A stretch of 64,000 nt of DNA from JASHPR01 sp963795055. Lineage in GTDB: Bacteria; Actinomycetota; Actinomycetes; Streptosporangiales; Streptosporangiaceae. Under the pieces are notes generated by a model. That model saw only the letters and a list, made by a program, of their open reading frames with translations, did no database searches and was not told the DNA's origin. The DNA is taken from NCBI GenBank assembly GCA_963795055.1, contig CAWCGJ010000003.1, positions 1-64,000 on the forward strand, written 5' to 3'. A program made the translations under genes and the position numbers. This document shows, one piece after another, positions 24,384 through 33,154 of the stretch. The first letter of the stretch is position 1; every line of letters starts with the position of its first letter.

Positions 24384-26297
24384 GTGGACCACAGTCGGCC
24401 TGTTAGCGCTAACAATCCGGATGCGTGCTTCGTCGGAGTCGACTTCGGCACGCTGTCCGGGCGGGCCCTGGTGGTACGGGCCAGCGACGGCGCGGAGCTC
24501 GGCACTGCCGTCCACGAGTACCGCCACGGCGTGATGGATACCGTGCTCGCGGCCACCGGCGCGCCGCTGCCGCCGGACTGGGCGCTGCAGGATCCCGAGG
24601 ACTACCGCGACGTGCTCCGCCAGGCCGTGCCCGCCGCCGTGGCCAGCGCGGGCATCGATCCCGCCCGGGTGGCCGGGATCGGCACCGACTTCACCGCGTG
24701 CACCGTGCTGCCCGCGGCGGCCGACGGGACGCCGTTGTGCCAGCTTCCCGGGCTCGCGGGCCGCCCGCACGCCTACCCGAAGCTGTGGAAGCACCACGCG
24801 GCCCAGCCGCAGGCGGACCGGATCAACGCGCTGGCGCACGAGCGCGCCGAGCCGTGGATCGCGTGCTACGGGGGAAAGATCTCGTCCGAGTGGGAGTTCG
24901 CGAAGGGCCTGCAGCTGCTGGAGGAGGATCCGGAGATCTACCAGCGCGCCAGCCGGTGGATCGAGGCCGCCGACTGGATCATCTGGCAGCTGGCCGGGCT
25001 CGAGACCAGGAACGCCTGCACCGCCGGGTACAAGGGCATCTGGCAGGACGGCCGGTACCCGTCGCGCGATTTCCTGGCCGGGCTCGATCCGCGGTTCGCC
25101 GGCTTCGCCGCCGACAAGCTGGGCCACAACCTCATGCCGCTGGGCGCGCGGGCCGGGTCGCTGACGCCCGAGGCGGCCGGGTGGACCGGCCTGCGGGAGG
25201 GGATTGCGGTCGCGGTCGGGAACGTCGACGCGCACGTGACCGCGCCCGCGGCCGCGGCGATCGCGCCCGGGCAGATGGTCGCGATCATGGGCACGTCGAC
25301 CTGCCACGTGATGAACGGCACCCGGCGGGCCGAGGTCCCCGGCATGTGCGGCGTGGTCGACGGCGGCATCGTGGCCGGGCTGTGGGGCTACGAGGCGGGG
25401 CAGAGCGGCGTGGGCGACGATTTCGCCTGGGTGGCCGAGCACGCCACCCCCCAGGCCTACCGCGAGGAGGCGGCGCGGCGCGGCGTCGACGTGCTCGACC
25501 TGCTGTCGCAGGAGGCCGCCGCGCAGCCGGTCGGCGCGCACGGGCTGATCGCGCTGGACTGGCTGGACGGCAACCGCAGCGTGCTGGTCGACCATCACCT
25601 GTCCGGGATGATCGTCGGCCTGACGCTCGCGACCCGGGCGCCGGACATCTACCGGGCGCTGGTGGAGGCGACCGCGTTCGGGACCCGGGTCATCATCGAC
25701 AGCTTCGCGCCCTCGGGCGTGCCCGTCACCGAGCTGGTGGTCGCCGGCGGCCTGATCAAGGACAAGTTCGTGATGCAGGTCTACGCGGACGTGACCCGGC
25801 GCCCGCTGAGCCTGATCGCGTCCGAGCAGGGCTCGGCACTCGGCTCGGCCATCCACGCCGCGGTGGCCGCGGGCGCCTATCCCGACGTCGCCGCGGCCGC
25901 GGCGGCGATGGGCGGCAGGCACGAGGCGGTGTACCGGCCCGACCCGGCCCGCGCCGACGCGTACGACCAGCTGTACGCGGAGTACCTGCTGCTGCACGAC
26001 TACTTCGGCCGCGGCGGCAACGAGGTCATGCACCGGCTCCGCGCGACGCGTGACCACGCCCTGAGCGAGCCAACGGGCCGCGGCGGCGCCTGGACTGAGG
26101 AGCGAGGGAGCGAGCGACCGGGCGACGAGGCTTGGCCGAGCCGAAGGGGCGCGCCGCCGTCAGTGCAGGGGAAGGGGAGGCGGGTGGGGAGCGAGGGCGC
26201 GAGGAACGAGCGCCCGAGCGAGGAGGGAAGACGGCGCAGTGAAGGGGGAATGGGGAGGCGGGCGGGGCCCCGGAGGCGAGCAGGGGACACGGCATGA
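24384..26297 (+). CDS. araB: Ribulokinase with an unusual C-terminal tail
   Basis: This FGGY kinase phosphorylates L-ribulose. Motifs are CFVGVDFGTLSGRALVV, GIGTDFTACTVLP, KLWKHHAAQ, WIEAADWIIWQL, IMGTSTCHVMNG, WGYEAGQSGVGD and VVAGGLIKDKFVMQVYADV. The kinase ends near residue 560 at EYLLLHDYFGRGGNEVMHRLR. About 75 further residues rich in R, G, E and S follow with no family similarity and continue to the ATGA overlap with araD. The tail is encoded by purine-rich repeats also found at 53.6 kb. The GTG start has AAGGAAGGAACCA upstream. Confidence 0.9.
   Translation: MDHSRPVSANNPDACFVGVDFGTLSGRALVVRASDGAELGTAVHEYRHGVMDTVLAATGAPLPPDWALQDPEDYRDVLRQAVPAAVASAGIDPARVAGIGTDFTACTVLPAAADGTPLCQLPGLAGRPHAYPKLWKHHAAQPQADRINALAHERAEPWIACYGGKISSEWEFAKGLQLLEEDPEIYQRASRWIEAADWIIWQLAGLETRNACTAGYKGIWQDGRYPSRDFLAGLDPRFAGFAADKLGHNLMPLGARAGSLTPEAAGWTGLREGIAVAVGNVDAHVTAPAAAAIAPGQMVAIMGTSTCHVMNGTRRAEVPGMCGVVDGGIVAGLWGYEAGQSGVGDDFAWVAEHATPQAYREEAARRGVDVLDLLSQEAAAQPVGAHGLIALDWLDGNRSVLVDHHLSGMIVGLTLATRAPDIYRALVEATAFGTRVIIDSFAPSGVPVTELVVAGGLIKDKFVMQVYADVTRRPLSLIASEQGSALGSAIHAAVAAGAYPDVAAAAAAMGGRHEAVYRPDPARADAYDQLYAEYLLLHDYFGRGGNEVMHRLRATRDHALSEPTGRGGAWTEERGSERPGDEAWPSRRGAPPSVQGKGRRVGSEGARNERPSEEGRRRSEGGMGRRAGPRRRAGDTA
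24401..24414. promoter_or_regulatory. Perfect palindromic LacI-type operator within the 5' end of araB
   Basis: TGTTAGCGCTAACA is a perfect 14-bp palindrome with the central CG usual for LacI-family sites. It covers codons 6-10 of araB, so a bound repressor would block elongation or reinitiation from an upstream promoter. The LacI-family gene just upstream is the obvious candidate binder. Confidence 0.75.
26145..26281 (+). repeat. Purine-rich repeat, two related copies (family also at 53.6 kb)
   Basis: Two imperfect copies share CAGTG-(A/C)AGGGGAA-type starts followed by GGGGAGGCGGG. The second copy (26231-26281) continues GCCCCGGAGGCGA and stops 12 bases before the araD ATG. The copy at 53612-53665 has the same core and also ends just before a start codon. 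Here the repeat is translated as the araB tail. Confidence 0.6.
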
Positions 26298-26974
26298 GTG
26301 CCGGCCTGACCGGGCTGCGGCGCGCCGTCAGCGAGCTGCACGCCGAGCTGGCCGCGGCCGGCCTTATCGCCTGGACGTCGGGCAACGTCTCCGCCCGGGT
26401 GCGCGGCGCGGACCTCATGGTGATCAAGCCGAGCGGCGTCGGCTACGCCGAGCTGACCCCGGAGTCCATGGTGGTCTGCGACCTGGAAGGGCGGGTCGTC
26501 GAGGACCGGGCGGTAAACAGCCGCGGGTACCTCCCGTCCAGCGACACCGCCACGCACGCGTACGTCTACCGGCACATGCCGGAGGTGGGCGGGATCGTGC
26601 ACACGCACTCCGGGTACGCGACGGCCTGGGCGGCGCGCGGCGAGGCCATCCCGTGCGTGATCACCGCGATGGCCGACGAGTTCGGCGGCGAGATCCCGGT
26701 CGGGCCGTTCGCGCTGATCGGCAGCGATGAGATCGGCCGCGGCGTCGTCGCCACCTTGTCCGGCCACCGCTCACCCGCGGTGCTGATGCGCAGCCACGGT
26801 GTCTTCGCCATCGGCCCGACCGCCCGGGCCGCGCTGAAGGCGGCGGTGATGTGCGAGGACGCCGCGCGCACCGTGCACCTCGCCCGCGCCTTCGGCGGCC
26901 CGCTGACCCCGATCCCGCCCGACCAGATCGACGCACTGTACCGGCGTTACCAGCAGGAGTACGGCCAGCGCTGA
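26294..26974 (+). CDS. araD: L-ribulose-5-phosphate 4-epimerase
   Basis: This 226-aa member of the class II aldolase/epimerase family converts L-ribulose-5-phosphate to D-xylulose-5-phosphate. Seen are WTSGNVSARV (phosphate binding), VIKPSGVGYAELTPESMVV, GIVHTHSGYATAWAARG with two zinc-binding histidines, and LMRSHGVFAIG with the third. The ATG overlaps the araB stop as ATGA, so translation is coupled. Length and spacing are normal for AraD. Confidence 0.92.
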   Translation: MSAGLTGLRRAVSELHAELAAAGLIAWTSGNVSARVRGADLMVIKPSGVGYAELTPESMVVCDLEGRVVEDRAVNSRGYLPSSDTATHAYVYRHMPEVGGIVHTHSGYATAWAARGEAIPCVITAMADEFGGEIPVGPFALIGSDEIGRGVVATLSGHRSPAVLMRSHGVFAIGPTARAALKAAVMCEDAARTVHLARAFGGPLTPIPPDQIDALYRRYQQEYGQR

Positions 26975-27040
26975 CCGCCCCGGCCCTGACCGGCCGTGCC
27001 GCCCCAGGCGCGGCCGGGCCGTTCGTTGAGGAGGAATTCG

Positions 27041-28438
27041 ATGTCTGACCGCAAGCCCCGGATCGGGATCCTGGGCATCATGCAGGACCTGTACGACGAC
27101 CTTATCCCCGACATCGCGGCGCGCCAGGCGGGCTACGCCCGCGAGATCGCCGACCACCTCGCCGACGTGGCCGAGTTCATCCCGAGCGACCCGGTCAAGT
27201 ACCGCGAGGAAGCCGAGCACGCGATGCGCGAGTTCGAGAACGGCAACCTCGACGGGGTCATGGTGGTGATGCTGACCTACGGGCCGGCCATGCGGGTGGC
27301 GCGGCTGCTGGCGCAGTCGCGGCTGCCGATCCTGCTGGCCAATATCCAGCCCGAGCCGTCGGTCACCCCGGAATGGGACATGGCCGACATGACCTACAAC
27401 CAGGGCGTGCACGGCGCCCAGGACACCGCCAACGCGATGGTCCGGGCGGGCCGGGCGTTCGCGGTGCTGACCGACGACTGGCGCAGCGAGCGGTTTCGCG
27501 CCGACGTGGGCCGGTGGGCGCGCGCGGCGGCGGCGGTGACCGCGTGGAAGTCGCTGAAGGTGGCGATCTTCGGCTACGCCATGAACGACATGGGCGACAT
27601 CCGGGTCGACGAGAGCGCGCTGATCCGCAGCCTGGGCCCGGAGATCCTGGCCGTGGCGCAGGGGGACCTGTACCGCGGCATGCTGGAGGTCACCCGCGAG
27701 CAGCTGGACGAGGTCATCGCGTTCGAGGACGAGCGCTTCGAGATCGACCCGGCGCTGTCGGCGGAGGAGCGCGCCGACAGCGCCCGGATGCAGGTCGCGA
27801 TCAAGCACATCCTGGACGAGGGCGGCTACGGCGCCTACACCGCGCACTTCGACGCGATCGGCGAGGACGGCCGGTTCGCCCGGCTGCCGCTGGCCGCCGC
27901 GTCCACGCTGATGGCCCAGGGCTACGGCTACGCCGCCGAGGGCGACGTGCTGACCGCCAGCCTGGTGTCAGCCGGACACGTGCTGATCGGCGACGCGCAC
28001 TTCACCGAGATGTACGCGATGGACTTCCCGACCGACTCGGTGCTGATGAGCCACATGGGCGAGGGCAACTGGAAGATCGCCCGGGCCGACCGGCCGGTGA
28101 AGCTGATCAAGCGGCCGCTGGGGATCGGCCACCTGGACGACCCGCCCACGTTCCTGTTCCAGTACCAGCCGGGCCCGGCCACCCTGGCCACCCTGGTGTC
28201 GCTGGGCGGCGAGCGGTTCCGGCTGGTCGTCGCCGAGGGGGAGAACCTGGACAGCCAGGAGCTGCCCGCGCTGGAGATGCCCTACGGCCAGTTCCGTCCG
28301 AACACCGGCGTGCGCGCCTGCCTGAACGGGTGGCTGGCCGCGGGCGGGCCGCACCACGAGGTGATGAACCTCGGCCGTCATGCGGCCAGCTGGCGGGTGT
28401 TCTGCCAGTTGGCGGGCATCGAGTTCGTGCAGGTCTGA
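27041..28438 (+). CDS. araA: L-arabinose isomerase
   Basis: This 465-aa isomerase of the L-fucose/L-arabinose isomerase superfamily converts L-arabinose to L-ribulose. Conserved text is GILGIMQDLYDDLIPDIAARQ, VVMLTYGPAMRVARLL, MADMTYNQGVHGAQDTANAM, VAIFGYAMNDMGDI, LMSHMGEGNWKIAR (metal-site Glu) and PHHEVMNLGRHAASWRVFC (C-terminal His). The start is the ATG at 27041, 5 bases after GAGGAGGAA; the frame is open further upstream without similarity. It completes araB-araD-araA. No sugar transporter is linked. Confidence 0.9.
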   Translation: MSDRKPRIGILGIMQDLYDDLIPDIAARQAGYAREIADHLADVAEFIPSDPVKYREEAEHAMREFENGNLDGVMVVMLTYGPAMRVARLLAQSRLPILLANIQPEPSVTPEWDMADMTYNQGVHGAQDTANAMVRAGRAFAVLTDDWRSERFRADVGRWARAAAAVTAWKSLKVAIFGYAMNDMGDIRVDESALIRSLGPEILAVAQGDLYRGMLEVTREQLDEVIAFEDERFEIDPALSAEERADSARMQVAIKHILDEGGYGAYTAHFDAIGEDGRFARLPLAAASTLMAQGYGYAAEGDVLTASLVSAGHVLIGDAHFTEMYAMDFPTDSVLMSHMGEGNWKIARADRPVKLIKRPLGIGHLDDPPTFLFQYQPGPATLATLVSLGGERFRLVVAEGENLDSQELPALEMPYGQFRPNTGVRACLNGWLAAGGPHHEVMNLGRHAASWRVFCQLAGIEFVQV

Positions 28439-28451
28439 GCGGCGGATGCGG

Positions 28452-29519
28452 TCACTGGCTCAGGATCTCGGCCAGGTTGAAGCCGACCGGCTCCTCGAGC
28501 TGGCCGAACCCGCAGGACTTCGGGTCCCGGTCGGGCCGCCACCGGACGAACTGGGCCGTGTGCCGGAAACGGGTGCCTTCCATGTGGTCGTAGCGGACCT
28601 CGACCACCCGCTCGGGACGCAGCGGGACGAACGACAGGTCCTTCTTCGCGTTCCACCGGCTGTGCTCGGCCCCGCGCGGGTTGCGGACCTCGGGCTCCGG
28701 CCTGGCCCAGTTCCACGGGTGGCCATCGAAGGTCGTGACCAGCGGCTGCAGCTCGGTGAACAGCTCGCGCCGGGTCTCCATCGGGAGCGCGCCGATCACC
28801 CCGACGCTGGCCAGCCGCCCCGCGTCGTCGTAGAGGCCGAGCAGCAGCGACCCGATCGCGTCCGGGCCGCTTTTGTGCAGCCGGTAGCCCGCCACCACGC
28901 AGTCGGCCGTCCGCTCGTGCTTGACCTTGAACATGACCCGCTTGTCCGGCTCGTAGCCGCCGTCGAGCGGCTTGGCCACGATGCCGTCCAGGCCCGCGCC
29001 CTCGAAGTGGCTGAACCACCGGGCGGCCACCTCCCGGTCCCGGGTGGCCGGGGTGAGGTGGAACGGCGCCACGACGTCGGTCATGGCCTGCTCGAGCACG
29101 TCGCGCCGGGTGGCGAACCCCGTCTCCAGGTAGTCGACGTCGGCCAGCGCCAGCACGTCGAAGACGACGAACCGGGCCGGGGTCTGCTCGGCCAGCAGCC
29201 GGACCCGGCTGGCCGCCGGGTGAATGCGCTGGAGCAGGGCCTCGAAGTCGAGCCGCCTGCCCTCGGCGTCGGGCACCACGATTTCTCCGTCCAGCACGCA
29301 CCGGTCCGGCAGGACCGCCACGGCCGCCTCCACGAGCTCGGGGAAGTAACGGGTCAGCGGCCGCTCGTTGCGGCTCCCCAGCTCGACCTCGTCGCCATCC
29401 CGGAAGACGATCGACCGGAAGCCGTCCCACTTGGGCTCGAAGCTCAGCGGGCCGCGCGGGATCTCCTTGACCGGCTTGGCCAGCATCGGGGCCACCGGCG
29501 GCATCACGGGAAGGCGCAT
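28452..29519 (-). CDS. ligC: ATP-dependent DNA ligase (LigC-like)
   Basis: This 355-aa ligase has the nucleotidyltransferase motif I EPKWDGFRSIV with the AMP-accepting lysine, RNERPLTRYFPEL, LDGEIVVP (motif III), GLDGIVAKPLDGGYEPDKR (motif IV) and MFKVKHERTADCVVAGYR (motif V). An OB-fold domain with RPERVVEVRYDHMEGTRFRH follows. The polymerase and nuclease domains of LigD are absent, so it matches the stand-alone LigC type linked to base-excision or end-joining repair in mycobacteria. It converges on araA with a 13-bp gap, and no Ku gene is nearby. Confidence 0.88.
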   Translation of the reverse strand: MRLPVMPPVAPMLAKPVKEIPRGPLSFEPKWDGFRSIVFRDGDEVELGSRNERPLTRYFPELVEAAVAVLPDRCVLDGEIVVPDAEGRRLDFEALLQRIHPAASRVRLLAEQTPARFVVFDVLALADVDYLETGFATRRDVLEQAMTDVVAPFHLTPATRDREVAARWFSHFEGAGLDGIVAKPLDGGYEPDKRVMFKVKHERTADCVVAGYRLHKSGPDAIGSLLLGLYDDAGRLASVGVIGALPMETRRELFTELQPLVTTFDGHPWNWARPEPEVRNPRGAEHSRWNAKKDLSFVPLRPERVVEVRYDHMEGTRFRHTAQFVRWRPDRDPKSCGFGQLEEPVGFNLAEILSQ

Positions 29520-29714
29520 AGCCCCATCCTCGCCGATCAGCCCGGGCCCCGCGGCCGCGGCCCGGTGCGGGGCGCCACCCGCCCGCCGACACTGGCCCGT
29601 TCGCCCGCCTTAGGAACCTTTCCGCAGCCGATGCCATTACTGGTTCGGTTTGTCCGGCGGCAACCGGCACAATCTGAACCACTGATTGACTGGCTCGGCA
29701 TGGAGGAGGAGCGG

Positions 29715-30671
29715 GTGTCGGCAGAACCGGAGCCGGAATCGGGGGACCACGCGCTGCCGGTGTCGTCCCGCACGGAGGAGCGCAACGCACGGACCGTCGA
29801 TATCGACCTGGTCTCGACCGAAGAGGTGCTGCGGCTGCTGAACGCCGAGGAGGCCACGGTGGCCGGGGCGGTGGCCTCGGTCCTGCCCGTTCTGGCCACG
29901 GTCGTGGACCACGTCGTGGAACGCATCAGGGCGGGCGGGCAGGTGCACTATTTCGGCGCCGGGACCTCGGGGCGGATGGGCGTCCTGGACTCGGCGGAGG
30001 TCATCCCGACCTTCGGCCTGGAGCCGGGGGTCTTCGTGGCCCACCAGGCGGGCGGCGAGTACGCGCTGAGCACGGCCGTCGAGGGCGCCGAGGATGACGA
30101 GGCGCTTGGCGCCCAGGACGCCCGCGCGGTGTCAGCGGCCGATGTCGTGGTGGGCATCACGGCCAGCGGCCGCACGCCGTACGTCGCGGGCGCGCTGCGC
30201 TCCGCCCGGCTGGCCGGCGCGCTGACCGTGCTGGTGAGCAGCAACCCGGCGGCTCCGCTCGCCGCGCTGGCGCAGCACGGCGTGCTGGTGGACACCGGCC
30301 CCGAGGCCATCGCGGGCTCGACCCGGCTGAAGGCCGCGACCGCCCAGAAGATGGTGCTCAACGCGCTGTCGACCGCGGCGATGGTGCGGCTGGGGCGCAC
30401 CTACTCGAACCTGATGGCCGGCCTGTCGGGCAGCAACGCCAAGCTGCGCCAGCGGCAGCTGGCCATACTCCGCGAGGCGTCCGGGGCCCCGGACGAGGCG
30501 TGCCGGGCCCAGCTGGCCCGGTGCGCCGGGGACCTGCGGCTGGCCCTGCTCTGCCTGCTGTCCGGGCTGGAGCCCGAGGGGGCCGCGGCGGCGCTGGCGG
30601 AGGCCGGGGGGAGCGTGCGCCGGGCCCTGGCCAGGCTCGGCCCGGCGGAGCGGGAGACACCGCGTGAGTAG
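29715..30671 (+). CDS. murQ: N-acetylmuramic acid 6-phosphate etherase
   Basis: MurQ removes D-lactate from MurNAc-6-phosphate to give GlcNAc-6-phosphate. The 318-aa sequence has VHYFGAGTSGRMGVLDSAEVIPTFG (SIS domain with the catalytic Glu), GITASGRTPYVAGALRSAR, TGPEAIAGSTRLKAATAQKMVLN and RTYSNLMAGLSGSNAKLRQR, followed by a C-terminal helical domain. I chose the GTG at 29715 because GGAGGAGG lies at the right distance; an ATG at 29700 is in frame. The stop overlaps the next gene by 8 bp. Confidence 0.92.
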   Translation: MSAEPEPESGDHALPVSSRTEERNARTVDIDLVSTEEVLRLLNAEEATVAGAVASVLPVLATVVDHVVERIRAGGQVHYFGAGTSGRMGVLDSAEVIPTFGLEPGVFVAHQAGGEYALSTAVEGAEDDEALGAQDARAVSAADVVVGITASGRTPYVAGALRSARLAGALTVLVSSNPAAPLAALAQHGVLVDTGPEAIAGSTRLKAATAQKMVLNALSTAAMVRLGRTYSNLMAGLSGSNAKLRQRQLAILREASGAPDEACRAQLARCAGDLRLALLCLLSGLEPEGAAAALAEAGGSVRRALARLGPAERETPRE

Positions 30672-31557
30672 CCGGGTCCTCGGCCTGGATATCGGGGGAA
30701 CCCGGAGCCGGGCCCAGCTCTGCGTGGACGGCCAGGTGGTGGGCGAGGGCCAGGCGCCCAGCGCCAGCATGGTCGCGGTGGGCGCGGCCCGCGCCAAGGC
30801 CGCGCTGACCGACCTGCTGGCCCAGCTGCCCCTGGACCCGCTGCGGCGTCTCGACGCGGTCTGCGTCGGCTCGGCGGGCGCCAGCGTTCCCGCCACCCGG
30901 CAGTTCCTCACTGAGCACCTGGCCCCGCTGACCAGGTCCGGGCAGGTCATGATCGTCAAGGACGCCACGCTGGTCCTGCCGGCCGCGGGCCTGGACGCCG
31001 GGATCGCGCTGATCTGCGGCACGGGCTCGGTCGCCCTTGGCCGCCACCAGGGCCGCGAGGTTCAGTCCGGGGGCTGGGGATACCTGCTCGGCGACGAGGG
31101 CAGCGGGTACTGGATCGTGCGGGCCGCGCTGCGCGTGCTGCTCGACCGCCGAGACCGCGGCGCTCCGGCTGGCGAGCTGGGCGACCGCCTGCTCGCAGCC
31201 ACCGGAGCTCGTGATATCGGCGCCCTGCACGAGCTGTTCTACGCCGAGACGCAGCCGTGGCACTGGGCCGGCCACGCCCCGCTGGTGCTGGGCAGCTCCG
31301 ACCCGTCGGCCGCGGCCATCACGGCGGCCGCGGCCGACGCCCTGGCCGGCCTCGCGGTGTCCGCCGCCGAGCGGCTCGGCGCGCCCTCCGGCCTTCCCGT
31401 GGTCTTGTCCGGCGGCCTGTTCTGCCCGGTGGAGCTGGAGACCGCGGTGCGGATCGCGCTCGAGGAAGCACGGCCCGGCAGCGACATCCGGGTCCTGGCC
31501 CGGCCGGCGGTGGTCGGCGCTGTCCGGCTGGCCCAGGCGGCCACCCGGCGCTCCTGA
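30664..31557 (+). CDS. BadF/BcrA-type N-acetylglucosamine/N-acetylmuramic acid kinase
   Basis: This 297-aa ASKHA-fold kinase has the ATP motif LGLDIGGTRSRAQL at the start, VCVGSAGASVPATR, MIVKDATLVLPAA (catalytic Asp), LICGTGSVALGRHQG, WGYLLGDEGSGYWIVRAAL and VVLSGGLFCPVE. Members next to MurQ phosphorylate MurNAc and GlcNAc (MurK type). The overlapping start (GTG) with murQ indicates co-translation and supports an amino-sugar recycling role. Substrate preference cannot be read from the sequence. Confidence 0.82.
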   Translation: MSSRVLGLDIGGTRSRAQLCVDGQVVGEGQAPSASMVAVGAARAKAALTDLLAQLPLDPLRRLDAVCVGSAGASVPATRQFLTEHLAPLTRSGQVMIVKDATLVLPAAGLDAGIALICGTGSVALGRHQGREVQSGGWGYLLGDEGSGYWIVRAALRVLLDRRDRGAPAGELGDRLLAATGARDIGALHELFYAETQPWHWAGHAPLVLGSSDPSAAAITAAAADALAGLAVSAAERLGAPSGLPVVLSGGLFCPVELETAVRIALEEARPGSDIRVLARPAVVGAVRLAQAATRRS

Positions 31558-31588
31558 CGGCCGGCGGGCGGCCGCGGCGGGCCCGGCT

Positions 31589-31613
31589 GGCCGCCGCTTG
31601 CGGCGCGGCGGCC
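31589..31613 (+). terminator. Hairpin after the murQ-kinase pair
   Basis: GGCCGCCGC (31589-31597) pairs perfectly with GCGGCGGCC (31605-31613) across a 7-nt loop. A CTCCCCTC tract follows rather than a T-run, as is common in high-GC actinobacteria. The nagZ gene then has its own start region. Confidence 0.5.
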
Positions 31614-31699
31614 TCCCCTCGGCAAGCCGCGGCCGACCACGAGGCGGTCCGTTATGGATCTGTGTAATGTCAGGGGTCGACGACTATGAGTAGCACCCC

Positions 31700-33154
31700 G
31701 TGAGCGAGCTTGACGGCTGCCTGCTCGCCAGGTTCCCTGGCACGCAGCCGCCCGACTGGCTGCGCCGGTGGCTGGATGACGGCCTGGGCGGGGTCCTGCT
31801 GTTCGCGACGAACATCACCGGCCCGGCGCAGCTGCGCGACCTCACCGCGACCCTGCGGACGCACAACCCGGCGGTGCTCATCGCCGCCGACGAAGAGGGC
31901 GGCACCGTCACCCGGGCGCAGGCGCGCACCGGCTCCGAGTACCCGAGCCACGCGGCGCTCGGCGCGGCCGGCGACACCGGCCTGACCCGCCGGGTCGCGG
32001 CCAGCATCGGCGCCATGCTCGCCGAGGGCGGCGTCAACCTCGACCTCGCGCCCGTGGCGGACATCGACAGCAACCCGGCGAATCCGGTCATCGGGGTGCG
32101 CTCGTTCGGCTCCGACCCCGGCCTGGTGGCCGCGCACACCGCCGCGTTCGTCGAGGGCATCCAGTCGCACCTGGTCGCCGCCTGCGCCAAGCATTTCCCC
32201 GGTCACGGCCGGACCGACACGGACTCCCACCTCACGCTGCCCGTGGTCGAGGCCTCCCTGAGCGACCTGCGGGCGACCGACCTGGTGCCGTTCCGGGCCG
32301 CCGCCGACGCCGGGGTCCGCTCCATCATGACGGCGCACGTGGTGTTCCCGGCGGTCGACACGGTCCCCGCGACGATCTCGTCCCGCTTCTTGTCCGGGCT
32401 GCTCCGCGAGGAGCTCGGCTTCGGCGGGGTGATCGTCACCGACGCGCTCGAGATGGCGGCCATCGGCGACAACGCGGCCAGCGCGGAGGGCGCCGTGCGC
32501 TCGCTGGCGGCCGGCGCCGACCTGCTGTGCCTGCCGGGGCAGTGGGCCGCGCAGCAGCGGGCCAGGGACAGCCTGGCCCGCGCGGTGCGCGACGGGGCCG
32601 TGTCGGCCCGCCGGGTCGAGGAGTCGGCGGCCCGGGTCCGGGCCCTGGCCGACTGGGCCCGGGGCAGCCCGGCCGGCCCGCCTGAGCCGTCGCTCGGCGC
32701 GGAAGCGGCCCGCCGGGGCCTGCTCGTGGACCTGGCCGAGGTGCCGCTGGCCCGGCCGCCCTACGTGCTGGACGCGGGCGGCCGGGGCGTGCCGGATGAC
32801 GCGGTCGGCTGCCTGCTCGGCGTGCTGCGGCGCGCCTGGCCCGAGGTGGACGGGATCCGGCTCACCCGGCTTCCCGACGACCTGGACGAGATCATCGCGC
32901 GCGGCGCCGCCCGGCCGCTGGTGCTGGTGGTCCGCGACGCGCACCGGCTGCCCTGGCAGCGCGAACTGCTAGCCCGCGTCCTGGCCCGGCGCCCGGACGC
33001 CGTCGTGGTCGGCACCGGCACCGTGCACGACCGGCCCCTGGCCGGCGCCAGCTACCTCGGCACCCGGGGAGCGGGCCGGGCCAACCTGGAGTCGGCCGCC
33101 GGCGTGCTGCTCGGCCCGGCGGGCGCGGCGGCCTCGGCGGGGGAGCCGGGGTGA
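31700..33154 (+). CDS. nagZ: Glycoside hydrolase family 3 beta-N-acetylhexosaminidase (NagZ-like)
   Basis: This 484-aa GH3 enzyme releases GlcNAc from muropeptides. The barrel has AADEEGGTVTRAQ, LDLAPVADIDSNPANPVIGVRSFG, the NagZ signature KHFPGHGRTDTDSH with the acid/base His-Asp pair, IMTAHVVFPAVD and VTDALEMAAIGD with the nucleophile Asp. A C-terminal domain (about 330-484) is present, making it longer than minimal proteobacterial NagZ. There is no obvious signal peptide, so cytosolic action is likely. The GTG at 31700 starts it; it is followed by the serine hydrolase with a 1-bp overlap. Confidence 0.88.
   Translation: MSELDGCLLARFPGTQPPDWLRRWLDDGLGGVLLFATNITGPAQLRDLTATLRTHNPAVLIAADEEGGTVTRAQARTGSEYPSHAALGAAGDTGLTRRVAASIGAMLAEGGVNLDLAPVADIDSNPANPVIGVRSFGSDPGLVAAHTAAFVEGIQSHLVAACAKHFPGHGRTDTDSHLTLPVVEASLSDLRATDLVPFRAAADAGVRSIMTAHVVFPAVDTVPATISSRFLSGLLREELGFGGVIVTDALEMAAIGDNAASAEGAVRSLAAGADLLCLPGQWAAQQRARDSLARAVRDGAVSARRVEESAARVRALADWARGSPAGPPEPSLGAEAARRGLLVDLAEVPLARPPYVLDAGGRGVPDDAVGCLLGVLRRAWPEVDGIRLTRLPDDLDEIIARGAARPLVLVVRDAHRLPWQRELLARVLARRPDAVVVGTGTVHDRPLAGASYLGTRGAGRANLESAAGVLLGPAGAAASAGEPG

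Noticed and set aside
26044..26295. Early end of araB with a separate small gene before araD
   Set aside because: There is no stop codon before the ATGA overlap and no start with a family signature, so the frame is continuous as sequenced.
28380..29714. Long open frame giving a 763-aa protein with MurQ at its end
   Set aside because: The first two-thirds lie antisense to the DNA ligase gene and have no similarity; MurQ starts at the GTG with a ribosome-binding site.
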